A stretch of DNA of 12,824 bases, taken from assembly GCA_017882945.1 (NCBI GenBank), contig JADGON010000055.1:1-12824 (forward strand), written 5' to 3'. How positions within the stretch are numbered: the stretch's first letter is position 1; every line of letters starts with the position of its first letter. Both the position numbers and the translations under genes were made by a program. This DNA comes from Acidimicrobiia bacterium. GTDB lineage: Bacteria > Actinomycetota > Acidimicrobiia > IMCC26256 > JAENVU01. Shown in pieces: positions 1 through 6,049 of the stretch. The notes below the pieces were generated by a model, which saw only the letters and a program-made list of their open reading frames with translations, was not told the origin of the DNA and ran no database searches.

Positions 1-480
1 CGCGCGAGCGAGCCCGACGCAGCGTTCCGGTCTTCGTTCATCGTCGGCTTCCCGGGTGAGTCCGAGGCCGATCACGACGAGCTGCTCGGGTTCCTCCGGG
101 AGGTGCGCCTCGACTGGGCGGGCTTCTTCCCGTTCTCGGCCGAGGACGGCACCCCGGCCGCCACGCGCGACGAGCAGATTCCGGCCGAGCTCGCGACCGA
201 GCGACTGCGCGAGTGCAGTGAGCTGCAAGACCCGATTACCAGGGTCGCGCGCGATGCGCTCGTCGGCCACACGATCGAAGTGCTCGTGGACGGCTGGGAC
301 GCCGAGAGCGATGCGCTGGTCGGGCGCACCCACCGTGAAGCGCCCGAGATCGACGGGATCGTGCGGGTCACCGGAGACACGTTCGCCCGGCCGGGTGCGC
401 TCGTCTCGGCGCTGGTCACCGACGCCGAGGGTCCCGATCTCGTCGCGACGGCGGCGAGCGCCGCGCGCGAGGCGTCGTGA
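1..480 (+). CDS. rimO: Ribosomal protein S12 methylthiotransferase RimO, C-terminal part (5' end outside window)
   Basis: The frame is open from base 1 to the TGA at 478-480, giving the last 159 residues. RimO is a radical-SAM enzyme with two iron-sulfur clusters that adds a methylthio group to a conserved Asp of ribosomal protein S12. Visible here are the end of the radical-SAM barrel (SSFIVGFPGE, residues 11-20 of the fragment), the RimO-typical LDWAGFFPFSAEDGT (about 38-52) and a C-terminal TRAM domain with GRTHREAPEIDGIV (about 107-120), the segment that separates RimO from MiaB. The cluster-binding cysteines lie upstream of the window. The stop overlaps the pgsA GTG by 4 bp, so the two are probably translationally coupled. 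The family call is firm; the start cannot be given. Confidence 0.93.
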   Translation, partial: RASEPDAAFRSSFIVGFPGESEADHDELLGFLREVRLDWAGFFPFSAEDGTPAATRDEQIPAELATERLRECSELQDPITRVARDALVGHTIEVLVDGWDAESDALVGRTHREAPEIDGIVRVTGDTFARPGALVSALVTDAEGPDLVATAASAAREAS

Positions 481-1049
481 GCTCACCCGCCGTGCCGACG
501 AAGCGGTTCGGACCGGGTGCGGTCGCCACGCCGGCAAACTTCATCACCATCGCGCGCCTCCTGCTCGCGATCCCCACACTCGTCCTGATCGAGCGCGAGG
601 GTGCGACCTGGCTCACGGTCTCGCTCTGGTTCGTCCTCTCGTGCACCGACGGGGTCGACGGCTGGATCGCGCGCCGGGACGGCACGACGCGTTCGGGCGC
701 GTTCCTCGACCCGCTCGCGGACAAGTTCCTCACGATCGGTGGCTTCGTCGCGCTCCTCGTGCGTGGCGACGTGTGGTGGCTCCCCGTCGCGCTCATCGTC
801 GGCCGCGAGCTCTTCGTCTCGATCTACCGGTCCGCCGCCGCGCGCCGCGGCATCTCGCTGCCGGCGCGTCAGCTGGGGAAGTGGAAGGCCGTGGTCCAGA
901 TGCTCGCCGTCGGCGCGTACGTCCTGCCTCCGGTCCAGAACCTCGACGGCTTCAAGCTCGCATTCCTGTGGGTGGCGGTCGCGTTCACCCTCCTCTCCGG
1001 GGTGGACATCGTGCGGCGCGGCTGGCGGGAGGCTGCGAGTGCGAGCTGA
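477..1049 (+). CDS. pgsA: CDP-diacylglycerol--glycerol-3-phosphate 3-phosphatidyltransferase
   Basis: A 190-residue integral membrane enzyme of the CDP-alcohol phosphotransferase family. It makes phosphatidylglycerophosphate from CDP-diacylglycerol and glycerol-3-phosphate, the first step to phosphatidylglycerol and cardiolipin. The GTG start at 477 overlaps the rimO stop (GTGA). The catalytic motif is D58-x2-D61-G62-x2-A65-R66 then G74-x3-D78-x3-D82 in DGWIARRDGTTRSGAFLDPL; all four metal-binding Asp are present. The A-R to G spacing is 7 residues where the usual signature has 8. Hydrophobic segments lie near residues 21-38, 46-57, 84-95, 99-117, 138-152 and 160-175, and GKWKAVVQ (134-141) fits the family. 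Its place between rimO and cinA is the standard actinobacterial one and favours PgsA over other members of the family, whose substrates cannot be told from sequence alone. Confidence 0.9.
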   Translation: MSSPAVPTKRFGPGAVATPANFITIARLLLAIPTLVLIEREGATWLTVSLWFVLSCTDGVDGWIARRDGTTRSGAFLDPLADKFLTIGGFVALLVRGDVWWLPVALIVGRELFVSIYRSAAARRGISLPARQLGKWKAVVQMLAVGAYVLPPVQNLDGFKLAFLWVAVAFTLLSGVDIVRRGWREAASAS

Positions 1050-2271
1050 CGTCCTGGCGATCGGCACCGAGCTGCTGCTCGGCCAGATCGTCGACACGAA
1101 CTCCTCCTGGATCGGCGAGCAGCTCGCCGCGGTCGGCATCGACACCATGGAGCACCGCAAGGTCGGCGACAACCTCGGCCGGATGGTCGCGGCGATGCGA
1201 GCGATGCTCGACGCCGCGGATGCGGTGGTCGTGTGCGGCGGGATCGGGCCCACGCAGGACGACGTGACTCGCGATGCGATCGCCGAGCTCATGGGCGTCG
1301 AGCTCGAGCGCCGGGAGGAGCTGGTCGAGCACATCGCATCGTTGTTCGGCACCCGGGGGCGGGACATGCCCCAGAACAACCTGCGCCAGGCCGACGTCCC
1401 GCGTGGCGCGGACGTGATCCCGAACCCGATCGGCACCGCGCCCGGAATCCGCGCCGAGATCGGAGCCAAGGTCATCTACGCGGTGCCGGGCGTGCCCTAC
1501 GAGATGCAGCTCATGGTCAAGGAGCACGTGCTCCCGGACCTGCTCGCCCGCTCCGGTGAGGCAGCCGTCATCGTGAGTCGATCGTTGAAGACCTGGGGTG
1601 CGTCGGAGTCCGGGCTGGCCGAGATGATCGCCGACGAGGTCGAGATGCAGGTCAACCCGACCATCGCGTTCCTCGCTCGAGGGATCGAAGGAATCGTCGT
1701 GCGCCTCACCGCCAAGGCGGGCACCACCGAAGCGGCGTGGGCGCTGATCGAACCCGCGGAGGCGCGACTGCGCGAGATCCTCGGCGATCTCGTGTTCGCA
1801 GTGGATGACGAGACCATGGAGCACGCGGTCCTCACACGCCTCGAAGCGCGAGGTTGGTCGCTCGGAGTCGCGGAGTCACTCACGGGAGGGTTGATCGGCG
1901 CGCGCATAGCGAACGTGCCGGGCGCGAGCCGGACGTTCCGCGGGTCCGTTGCTTCGTACGCGACCGAGGTGAAGCGGTCGGTCCTGGGTGTGACCGCGGA
2001 GCAGGTCGTGGGCAAGGAGAGCGCGGGGCAGATGGCCCAGGGCGCGCAGCGGGTCCTCGACGCCGACGTGGGCATCGCCGCGACCGGCGTGGCCGGGCCC
2101 GATGAGCAGGACGGCCAGCCGGTCGGCACCGTCTGGTTCGCGCTCGCGTTGCCAGGCTTGCCGGTCGAAGCCGTGTCCACCCGACTGCCGGGTGACCGCG
2201 AGCGCATCCGGCAGTTCTCGACCATCTCGTTGCTCAACATCCTGCGGATGCGCCTCGACGCCCTGCCGTGA
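1039..2271 (+). CDS. cinA: CinA family protein: N-terminal MoCF-like domain plus C-terminal PncC-type amidase domain
   Basis: A 410-residue, full-length two-domain CinA. Residues 1-165 form the MoaB/Mog-like domain (COG1058), with AIGTELLLGQIVDTN (7-21), GGIGPTQDDVT (67-77) and the PGVPYEM turn (150-156). Residues 255-410 form the PncC domain, which in relatives deamidates nicotinamide mononucleotide to recycle NAD precursors; its signatures are AESLTGGLIGARI (278-290), RGSVASYATEVK (301-312) and ATGVAGP (348-354). The N-terminal domain is associated with ADP-ribose pyrophosphatase activity in some CinA proteins. The GTG at 1039 is chosen because it places RADVLAIGTELL at the N terminus as in the family; it overlaps the pgsA end by 11 bp. 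The name comes from competence-induced CinA, but nothing here shows a link with competence. The stop overlaps the thpR start (GTGA). Confidence 0.93.
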   Translation: MRADVLAIGTELLLGQIVDTNSSWIGEQLAAVGIDTMEHRKVGDNLGRMVAAMRAMLDAADAVVVCGGIGPTQDDVTRDAIAELMGVELERREELVEHIASLFGTRGRDMPQNNLRQADVPRGADVIPNPIGTAPGIRAEIGAKVIYAVPGVPYEMQLMVKEHVLPDLLARSGEAAVIVSRSLKTWGASESGLAEMIADEVEMQVNPTIAFLARGIEGIVVRLTAKAGTTEAAWALIEPAEARLREILGDLVFAVDDETMEHAVLTRLEARGWSLGVAESLTGGLIGARIANVPGASRTFRGSVASYATEVKRSVLGVTAEQVVGKESAGQMAQGAQRVLDADVGIAATGVAGPDEQDGQPVGTVWFALALPGLPVEAVSTRLPGDRERIRQFSTISLLNILRMRLDALP

Positions 2272-2825
2272 GCCCCGCGCACCTCAAGCGGGCATTCCTG
2301 GCGGTTGTACCGCCGGACGACGTGCTCGACGCGATCGACGGCTTGCTCGAACGGCCGAAGTCATCGCGCTTCGCCTGGACGCGACGCGACCAGTGGCACA
2401 TCACCTTGCAGTACTACGGGCGCATCGCCCAGGTCGACGAGCTCAAGGAGGGCTTGCGCGCCGCGGCCGCGGCGTGGGAGCCGATTCGCATCTCGATCCA
2501 GGGCGGCGGCGCATTCCCCAGCCCGGCCAAGGGGCGCGTGTTCTGGTTGGGGGTGGGAAACGGTGATGCGCTCCGGGATCTTCACAGCACGGTCGCGGCG
2601 GCAACCCGCCCGTTCATCGATCGGCGCGACCGCATCGACCTGATCCCGCATCTCACGCTCGCCCGGCTGAAGCGGACGACGGATCTCACGCCGGAGGTCG
2701 ACGCGCTCACGGACGCCCGGGTCGGCGTCCCGTGGACGGTCACCGAGATCGTCCTGTTCGAGAGCGAGGCCCGACCCGGTGGCGCGGTCTACGTCGAGCA
2801 GAGCCGCTTCGCGCTGGGCGACTAG
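2268..2825 (+). CDS. thpR: RNA 2',3'-cyclic phosphodiesterase (2H phosphoesterase, LigT/ThpR family)
   Basis: A 185-residue protein with the two HxTx motifs that define the 2H phosphoesterases: H44-I-T46-L in QWHITLQYYG, and H128-L-T130-L in LIPHLTLARLK. Together they form the active site that opens 2',3'-cyclic phosphates at RNA ends; the E. coli relative also shows weak 2'-5' RNA ligase activity in vitro. The N-terminal RAFLAVVPPDD (8-18) and the length are normal for bacterial ThpR. The GTG start overlaps the cinA stop by 4 bp, so it should be the last gene of a rimO-pgsA-cinA-thpR transcript. A cinA-ligT-recA order is known in Deinococcus; here three minus-strand genes separate thpR from recA. 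The physiological RNA substrate is unknown. The gene converges on the winged-helix gene with a 17-bp gap. Confidence 0.92.
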   Translation: MSPAHLKRAFLAVVPPDDVLDAIDGLLERPKSSRFAWTRRDQWHITLQYYGRIAQVDELKEGLRAAAAAWEPIRISIQGGGAFPSPAKGRVFWLGVGNGDALRDLHSTVAAATRPFIDRRDRIDLIPHLTLARLKRTTDLTPEVDALTDARVGVPWTVTEIVLFESEARPGGAVYVEQSRFALGD

Positions 2826-2842
2826 TGCTCCGTGAGCCGGCG

Positions 2843-3154
2843 CTATTGCTCGAAGCGGCTCACCAGGTCTCGCATCGCGGCGAGCTCGGCATCCAGGCAC
2901 TTCCGGCCGCGGCGGGTGATGGTCGCCCACGTCCGCGGCCGGTTGCCCTCGATGCTCTTGCGAAGCTCCATCAGGCCGGCGTCCTCGAGCACCGAGAGAT
3001 GGCGACCGAGGTTCCCATCCGTGAGTCCGACGAGGCGCTTCAGGTAGGAGAAGTCGGCGCGATCGGCTTCGGCGAGTACGACGAGGATGCCAAGTCGGTT
3101 CGGCTGGTGGACGATCTCGTCGAAGCCCGGAGTCGGATGTGGCTCTGCCGTCAC
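2843..3154 (-). CDS. Small winged-helix transcriptional regulator (HTH_34 / MarR-ArsR-like)
   Basis: A 103-residue predicted DNA-binding protein, almost all of it one winged-helix domain. FDEIVHQPNRLGILVVLAEA (11-30) is the first helix, FSYLKRLVGLTDGNLGRHLS (35-54) holds the helix-turn-helix, LEDAGLMELRK (56-66) leads into the wing, and RPRTWATITRRGRK (72-85) is the wing and the start of the last helix. This pattern is that of the HTH_34 winged-helix family, whose members often sit next to small membrane proteins; ligands are mostly unknown. I take GTG at 3154 as start, since it overlaps the upstream membrane-protein stop (GTGA) and begins just before the domain; a longer frame to 3280 adds only low-complexity Arg/Asp residues. 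It lacks an effector domain, so it may respond by dimerisation or redox (one Cys, C86). The likely target is the inverted repeat at 3405-3423. Confidence 0.82.
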   Translation of the reverse strand: MTAEPHPTPGFDEIVHQPNRLGILVVLAEADRADFSYLKRLVGLTDGNLGRHLSVLEDAGLMELRKSIEGNRPRTWATITRRGRKCLDAELAAMRDLVSRFEQ

Positions 3155-3336
3155 GCGAGCCGTCGCTCGCGTTCGTACGCGACGATGCCGCCGATCGTCA
3201 TCGCGAGACCGAGCATCACGACGGGCGGGTTCTGGTGTCCGAGCACGACGGTGTCGTTGTGCGCGGTCACGACGGCCCAATGCGCGTAGTTGGTGAGCGC
3301 GAGCGTCAGTCCCACCGCGCCGCGACCGCGCCCCAT
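3151..3336 (-). CDS. Small membrane protein, probably the 3' part of a frameshifted gene
   Basis: A 61-residue frame from ATG at 3336 to a TGA overlapping the regulator start. It has two hydrophobic stretches: GAVGLTLALTNYAHWAVVTA (6-25) and VVMLGLAMTIGGIVAY (39-54). A charged tail, ERERRLA, follows. The middle (HNDTVVLGHQNPPV) is a polar loop. I do not recognise a named family. There is no good Shine-Dalgarno in front of the ATG, and upstream in this frame the reading is low-complexity Arg-rich. In the next frame, however, a membrane-like stretch (3306-3425) leads straight into it. Joined, the two would give one protein of about 91 residues with three membrane helices. I infer that this is the C-terminal two thirds of such a protein, co-transcribed and overlapped with the regulator gene. 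Confidence 0.55.
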   Translation of the reverse strand: MGRGRGAVGLTLALTNYAHWAVVTAHNDTVVLGHQNPPVVMLGLAMTIGGIVAYERERRLA

Positions 3337-3425
3337 GCTGAGAGCCTCCAGTCCCGCCTCGAGAGTCCGAGCGCGAGGAGTCCGGCGCCGACGATGATCA
3401 CCTCGACTCTGTACTGCAGAGTCAC
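3306..3425 (-). pseudogene. 5' fragment of the small membrane protein, out of frame with its 3' part
   Basis: A 39-residue frame from GTG at 3425 to TGA at 3306-3308. It reads through VEVIIVGAGLLALGLS (residues 7-22), a clear membrane helix, then RRDWRLSAWGAVAA before ending in an unrelated RWD. The next base frame resumes with AVGLTLALTNYAHW, so the second helix of a plausible three-helix protein is split over two frames. Restoring one frame needs one extra base (or loss of two) near 3310-3330, where GCGCGGT occurs twice, at 3325-3331 and 3314-3320 on the minus strand, a likely place for slippage. It may be a real mutation, a sequencing or assembly error, or a chance frame. The start could also be GTG at 3401. 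Confidence 0.45.
3405..3423. promoter_or_regulatory. Inverted-repeat operator candidate for the winged-helix regulator
   Basis: GACTCTG-TACTG-CAGAGTC is a perfect 7-5-7 inverted repeat. It overlaps a second one, AGAGT-C-ACTCT at 3418-3428, so the pentamer ACTCT/AGAGT occurs three times in 23 bp (3406-3410, 3418-3422, 3424-3428). It lies at the head of the membrane protein-regulator pair, at the presumed 5' end of that transcript. Sites of the ACTTTG-N5-CAAAGT type, which this resembles, are found as I recall near regulators of this family. Autoregulation is my inference. Confidence 0.55.
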
Positions 3426-3467
3426 TCTGTTGGCGAGAGGCGGACAAGGTCCCGAGCGGAGGAAAGG

Positions 3468-4700
3468 TCAGCGGCGCGACCCCACACCGTTCGGGACGAG
3501 TGAGCTGTCGGCGACCATCGTCACGAACGCCGCGAACCCGGGCTTCGGGCTGCGGTCATGGTGCACGAGCCCGTAGCTGTCCTCGATGTCGGAGCCGTTG
3601 CCCTTGTCACGAGCGGTGTACCAGAGCAGGGGGCCGGTGAACGCCCAGCCGTTCCAGACGTCGTAGTACTCGCGGAGCCAGACCGCCTGGTCCTTCTCGC
3701 TCACGGACCGCGGCCCGCGCGTCGGCGCGCCGACCTCCGTGCCCCAGATCCTCTTCGCGCCGTCGCCGTGCTCGATCATGAGGTCGTGCAGGCGCGCGGT
3801 TTGGAGGAACGCGTTGGTCGGCTCGGGTGACGTCGGGCGGTTCGGGTACTGGTACGGATGGTCCGCGACTGCGTCGAGCGAAGGTCCGCCGCCGAGCTCG
3901 TAGATGCGCCGCAGGAACGTGAGCGGCGAGATCTCGGCGCCTTGGTCGGGAGCGGGGGAGAGGCCGCCGTTCATGACCGTCGCGCTCGGGTCGAGCTCGT
4001 GGATCGCGCTCGACGCGCGTCGCAGGAGATCGGTGTACGCGACCGGGTCGGGGCGCGGTGCCCAGAACGGCACGTGGTTCGGCTCGTTCCAGATCTCCCA
4101 GTGGTGGACGCCGAGTGGTGCGTACCGCTGCACGACGACGCGCATGAAGTCTGCGTACGGCGCGGGGTCGTTCGGCGCGCACTCTCCCGCGCGACACCCG
4201 GGGTGGGAGTCCCACGTTGGTGCGGAGCCGACGACCGCGACGACGGAGAGTCCGCGAGTCAGCGCGCCGAGGACGACCCGGTCGGTGCCGGTCCAGTCGT
4301 AGACACCGGAAGCGGGCTCGACCTCGGCCCACGAGATGCCCGCGCGCAGCCACCGCGCACCGGTGGAGGCCATCAGATCGAGATCCGCTTCGACATCTGC
4401 CGGCGATTCGCGCCGGACGAGCTCGTAGCCGTGCGCGAACCCTGCCCGCGATCCGGTGACCGTGAACCGCCGGGCGGGAGCCGGGGCGGGTGCGGCTGCT
4501 CCCGCGGTGCTCGAGGTGGTGGTGGACGTCGTCGTCGTCGTGGACGGCCGGGCCGGGGGCGCGGCCCGGCCGCCACCGTCCGCACAGGCGGCCAGGAGGA
4601 CGATCAGCACGAGGAGCGCGAGTGGCCGGAGGGTGCGCAAGGAGTCGCCAGTCTCGCAAAGCGGGCGGCCCCGGCCCGCGCGCCCCGATCTCCCGGCCAT
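3468..4700 (-). CDS. Secreted lipoprotein glycoside hydrolase (clan GH-A, cellulase/GH39-like)
   Basis: A 410-residue predicted cell-surface lipoprotein. A long n-region (1-24) is followed by a hydrophobic core LRPLALLVLIVLLAAC whose lipobox LAAC puts the lipidated Cys at 39. A Thr/Ser/Ala/Pro linker (about 50-76, with TTTTTSTTTSST) leads to a (beta/alpha)8 domain. The catalytic acid is most likely E206 in WEIWNEPN (201-208) and the nucleophile E322 in IWGTEVGAP (318-326), the clan GH-A arrangement on strands 4 and 7; their spacing of 116 fits. HPYQYPNRP (281-289) and LLWYTARD (358-365) are typical neighbours of the active site. The substrate, probably a beta-linked polysaccharide, cannot be told. 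ATG at 4700 has GGAGCAAGG just upstream; TTG at 4640 is the alternative and gives a shorter signal. It is divergent from recA and its ATG is 12 bp from a LexA box. Confidence 0.85.
   Translation of the reverse strand: MAGRSGRAGRGRPLCETGDSLRTLRPLALLVLIVLLAACADGGGRAAPPARPSTTTTTSTTTSSTAGAAAPAPAPARRFTVTGSRAGFAHGYELVRRESPADVEADLDLMASTGARWLRAGISWAEVEPASGVYDWTGTDRVVLGALTRGLSVVAVVGSAPTWDSHPGCRAGECAPNDPAPYADFMRVVVQRYAPLGVHHWEIWNEPNHVPFWAPRPDPVAYTDLLRRASSAIHELDPSATVMNGGLSPAPDQGAEISPLTFLRRIYELGGGPSLDAVADHPYQYPNRPTSPEPTNAFLQTARLHDLMIEHGDGAKRIWGTEVGAPTRGPRSVSEKDQAVWLREYYDVWNGWAFTGPLLWYTARDKGNGSDIEDSYGLVHHDRSPKPGFAAFVTMVADSSLVPNGVGSRR
4515..4543. repeat. Trinucleotide-repeat tract coding the Thr-rich linker
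   Basis: GGT triplets are followed by four GTC triplets and GTG (plus strand). On the minus strand this encodes the run of Thr in the linker after the lipobox of the glycoside hydrolase. The tract is in frame, so changes in copy number would alter linker length without breaking the gene. Confidence 0.5.
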
Positions 4701-4705
4701 GGTCC

Positions 4706-4734
4706 TTGCTCCGAACGGGTGTTCGCTCTAGAGT
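4706..4734 (+). promoter_or_regulatory. recA promoter
   Basis: TTGCTC at 4706-4711 is a -35 candidate (TTG matches), followed by a spacer of exactly 17 bp (4712-4728) and TAGAGT at 4729-4734, a TAnnnT -10 as is usual in high-GC actinobacteria. Transcription would start near 4741, leaving a leader of about 114 nt before the recA GTG. The 14-bp LexA box fills most of the spacer, the ideal place for repression. Confidence 0.65.
4712..4725. promoter_or_regulatory. LexA (SOS) box upstream of recA
   Basis: CGAACGGGTGTTCG matches the Bacillus/Mycobacterium-type LexA operator CGAACRNRYGTTYG at every position and has perfect CGAAC/GTTCG arms. It sits between the recA -35 and -10, so bound LexA should block RNA polymerase until DNA damage leads RecA to trigger LexA cleavage. 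It is also 12 bp upstream of the ATG of the divergent glycoside hydrolase gene and may act on both. The lexA gene is not in the window. Confidence 0.9.
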
Positions 4735-4818
4735 GCACGACACGCGTGGAACTTCAAGCGTGTGATCATGTCCCACCCTCGCCGTAGGGTCGTCGCAACG
4801 GCAACTTCCCCCGACCCT

Positions 4819-4832
4819 GACGCGCAAGCGTC
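4819..4832 (+). other. Small hairpin in the recA leader
   Basis: GACGC-GCAA-GCGTC forms a 5-bp stem closed by a GCAA (GNRA-type) tetraloop, 9 nt upstream of the AGGAGG. A weaker stem, ACACGC (4740-4745) with GCGTGT (4758-4763), lies near the presumed transcript start. A stabilising or structural role in the recA 5' untranslated region is possible but not shown. Confidence 0.35.
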
Positions 4833-4841
4833 TCCCCATTC

Positions 4842-4847
4842 AGGAGG
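4842..4847 (+). promoter_or_regulatory. Ribosome binding site that fixes the recA start
   Basis: A perfect AGGAGG lies 7 nt before the GTG at 4855. This decides for 4855 over the longer in-frame GTG at 4762, whose extra 31 residues are unlike any RecA N terminus. Confidence 0.85.
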
Positions 4848-4854
4848 ATCCACG

Positions 4855-5901
4855 GTGGATCGTGACAAGTCGCTCGACATGACCCTCGGCCAGATCGAGA
4901 AGCAGTTCGGCAAGGGCGCGATCATGCGGCTCGGCGAACGCGGCAACGTGGGGATCGAGGCGGTGCCGACGGGTGCCCTGGCCCTCGACCTGGCCCTCGG
5001 CATCGGCGGCCTGCCCCGGGGTCGGATCGTCGAGATCTACGGCCCGGAGTCGTCGGGCAAGTCGACCTTGGCCACCCACGTCGTCGCCGAAGCCCAGCGC
5101 AACGGTGGCGTGTGCGCCTACATCGACGCCGAGCACGCGATGGACCCGGTGTACGCCGCGGCCATCGGGGTGAACGTGGACGACCTCCTCATCTCCCAGC
5201 CCGACACGGGGGAGCAGGCGCTGGAGATCGCCGACATGCTGATCCGCTCGGGCGCGCTGGACGTGCTCGTGATCGACTCGGTCGCCGCGCTCGTGCCCCG
5301 GGCCGAGATCGAAGGCGAGATGGGCGACAGCCACATGGGCCTCCAGGCCCGGCTCATGAGCCAGGCGCTGCGCAAGCTCACCGGCAACCTGAACAAGAGC
5401 CGCACCATCGCCGTCTTCATCAACCAGCTCCGGGAGAAGATCGGCGTGATGTTCGGCTCGCCCGAGACCACCCCGGGCGGCCGGGCGCTGAAGTTCTACG
5501 CGTCGGTCCGGCTGGACATCCGCCGGATCGAGGCGATCAAGGACGGCACCGAGGTCATCGGCAACCGGACCCGTGTGAAGGTCGTCAAGAACAAGTGCGC
5601 CCCGCCGTTCAAGCAGGCGGAGTTCGACATCATGTACGGCAAGGGGATCAGCCGCGAGGGCTCGCTGCTCGATGTCGGTGTGGACCTCGGCATCGTGAAG
5701 AAGTCCGGCGCCTGGTTCACCTACGAAGGTGAGCAGCTCGGCCAGGGTCGGGAGAACTCGAAGCAGTTCCTCACCGAGAACGTCGAGCTGATGGTGGAGA
5801 TCAGCGAGAAGATCCGCCAGGCCGTCGGGCTCGACCTGCCCGAGGACGGCGTGGATCTCACCGCGACAGAAGCCGAGGACCCGGTCGACGCTGAGAGCTG
5901 A
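4855..5901 (+). CDS. recA: Recombinase RecA
   Basis: A 348-residue RecA, the usual length. It binds single-stranded DNA as an ATP-dependent filament, carries out strand exchange in recombinational repair and triggers LexA self-cleavage. The N-terminal helix (about 7-30) is followed by the P-loop GPESSGKST (63-71), the Walker B LDVLVIDS (135-142), loop L1 near 155-164 (EMGDSHMGLQ, 155-164) and loop L2 REKIGVMFGSPETTPGG (193-209). The C-terminal domain ends in an acidic tail (about 329-348). No intein interrupts it. The GTG start follows an AGGAGG. Regulation is by the LexA box in its promoter, and a strong hairpin ends the transcript. recX, which normally follows recA in actinobacteria and limits filament growth, is absent here. 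Very high confidence. Confidence 0.98.
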   Translation: MDRDKSLDMTLGQIEKQFGKGAIMRLGERGNVGIEAVPTGALALDLALGIGGLPRGRIVEIYGPESSGKSTLATHVVAEAQRNGGVCAYIDAEHAMDPVYAAAIGVNVDDLLISQPDTGEQALEIADMLIRSGALDVLVIDSVAALVPRAEIEGEMGDSHMGLQARLMSQALRKLTGNLNKSRTIAVFINQLREKIGVMFGSPETTPGGRALKFYASVRLDIRRIEAIKDGTEVIGNRTRVKVVKNKCAPPFKQAEFDIMYGKGISREGSLLDVGVDLGIVKKSGAWFTYEGEQLGQGRENSKQFLTENVELMVEISEKIRQAVGLDLPEDGVDLTATEAEDPVDAES

Positions 5902-5958
5902 CGGAGCCACGGACGGGATGGAGGAGACGGCCCGCACCGTCCCTCCATCCCGGCTCCG
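5902..5958 (+). terminator. Strong hairpin terminator after recA
   Basis: Directly after the TGA, CGGGATGGAGGAGACGG (5914-5930) pairs with CCGTCCCTCCATCCCG (5937-5952), a 16-bp stem with one bulged A (5925 or neighbouring) and a 6-nt loop. CGGAGC (5902-5907) can pair with GCTCCG (5953-5958) to extend it. No T-run follows, as is common for terminators in high-GC actinobacteria. It separates recA from miaB. Confidence 0.75.
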
Positions 5959-6043
5959 CCCCGAGGATCGCCGCGAATGCTGGGTGGTCCCTGGGCCGAG
6001 ACAGCCAGACGACGGCTCAGGCTGATCCTGGGGGCCCTACCCG

Positions 6044-6049
6044 TAGACT
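6044..6049 (+). promoter_or_regulatory. -10 element for a leaderless miaB transcript
   Basis: TAGACT is a TAnnnT -10 element ending 9 bp before the miaB ATG, which would put the transcript start at or within a base or two of the ATG. No Shine-Dalgarno precedes the ATG (GGCACCTC), which fits leaderless translation. I see no convincing -35. Confidence 0.5.

Noticed and set aside
601..1038. An extension of CinA back into pgsA.
   Set aside because: The extra residues are an out-of-frame reading of pgsA, rich in Arg and Ser; CinA homology begins right at the GTG at 1039.
2826..2842. A shared terminator between the converging thpR and regulator genes.
   Set aside because: The 17-bp gap contains no inverted repeat of useful length.
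3858..4787. A 309-codon plus-strand frame opposite the glycoside hydrolase.
   Set aside because: The minus strand has a lipobox, linker and both catalytic Glu in proper spacing; the plus frame is low-complexity and runs through the recA promoter.
4762..4854. A 31-residue N-terminal extension of RecA from GTG 4762.
   Set aside because: The AGGAGG lies inside it, 7 nt before the GTG at 4855, and the extension does not resemble a RecA N terminus.
4855..5901. A possible intein in recA, as in some mycobacteria.
   Set aside because: The RecA sequence is continuous at normal length through the P-loop and both DNA-binding loops.
4840..5937. A 365-codon minus-strand frame opposite recA.
   Set aside because: It is antisense to a certain recA and its His/Leu/Asp-rich product matches nothing I recognise.
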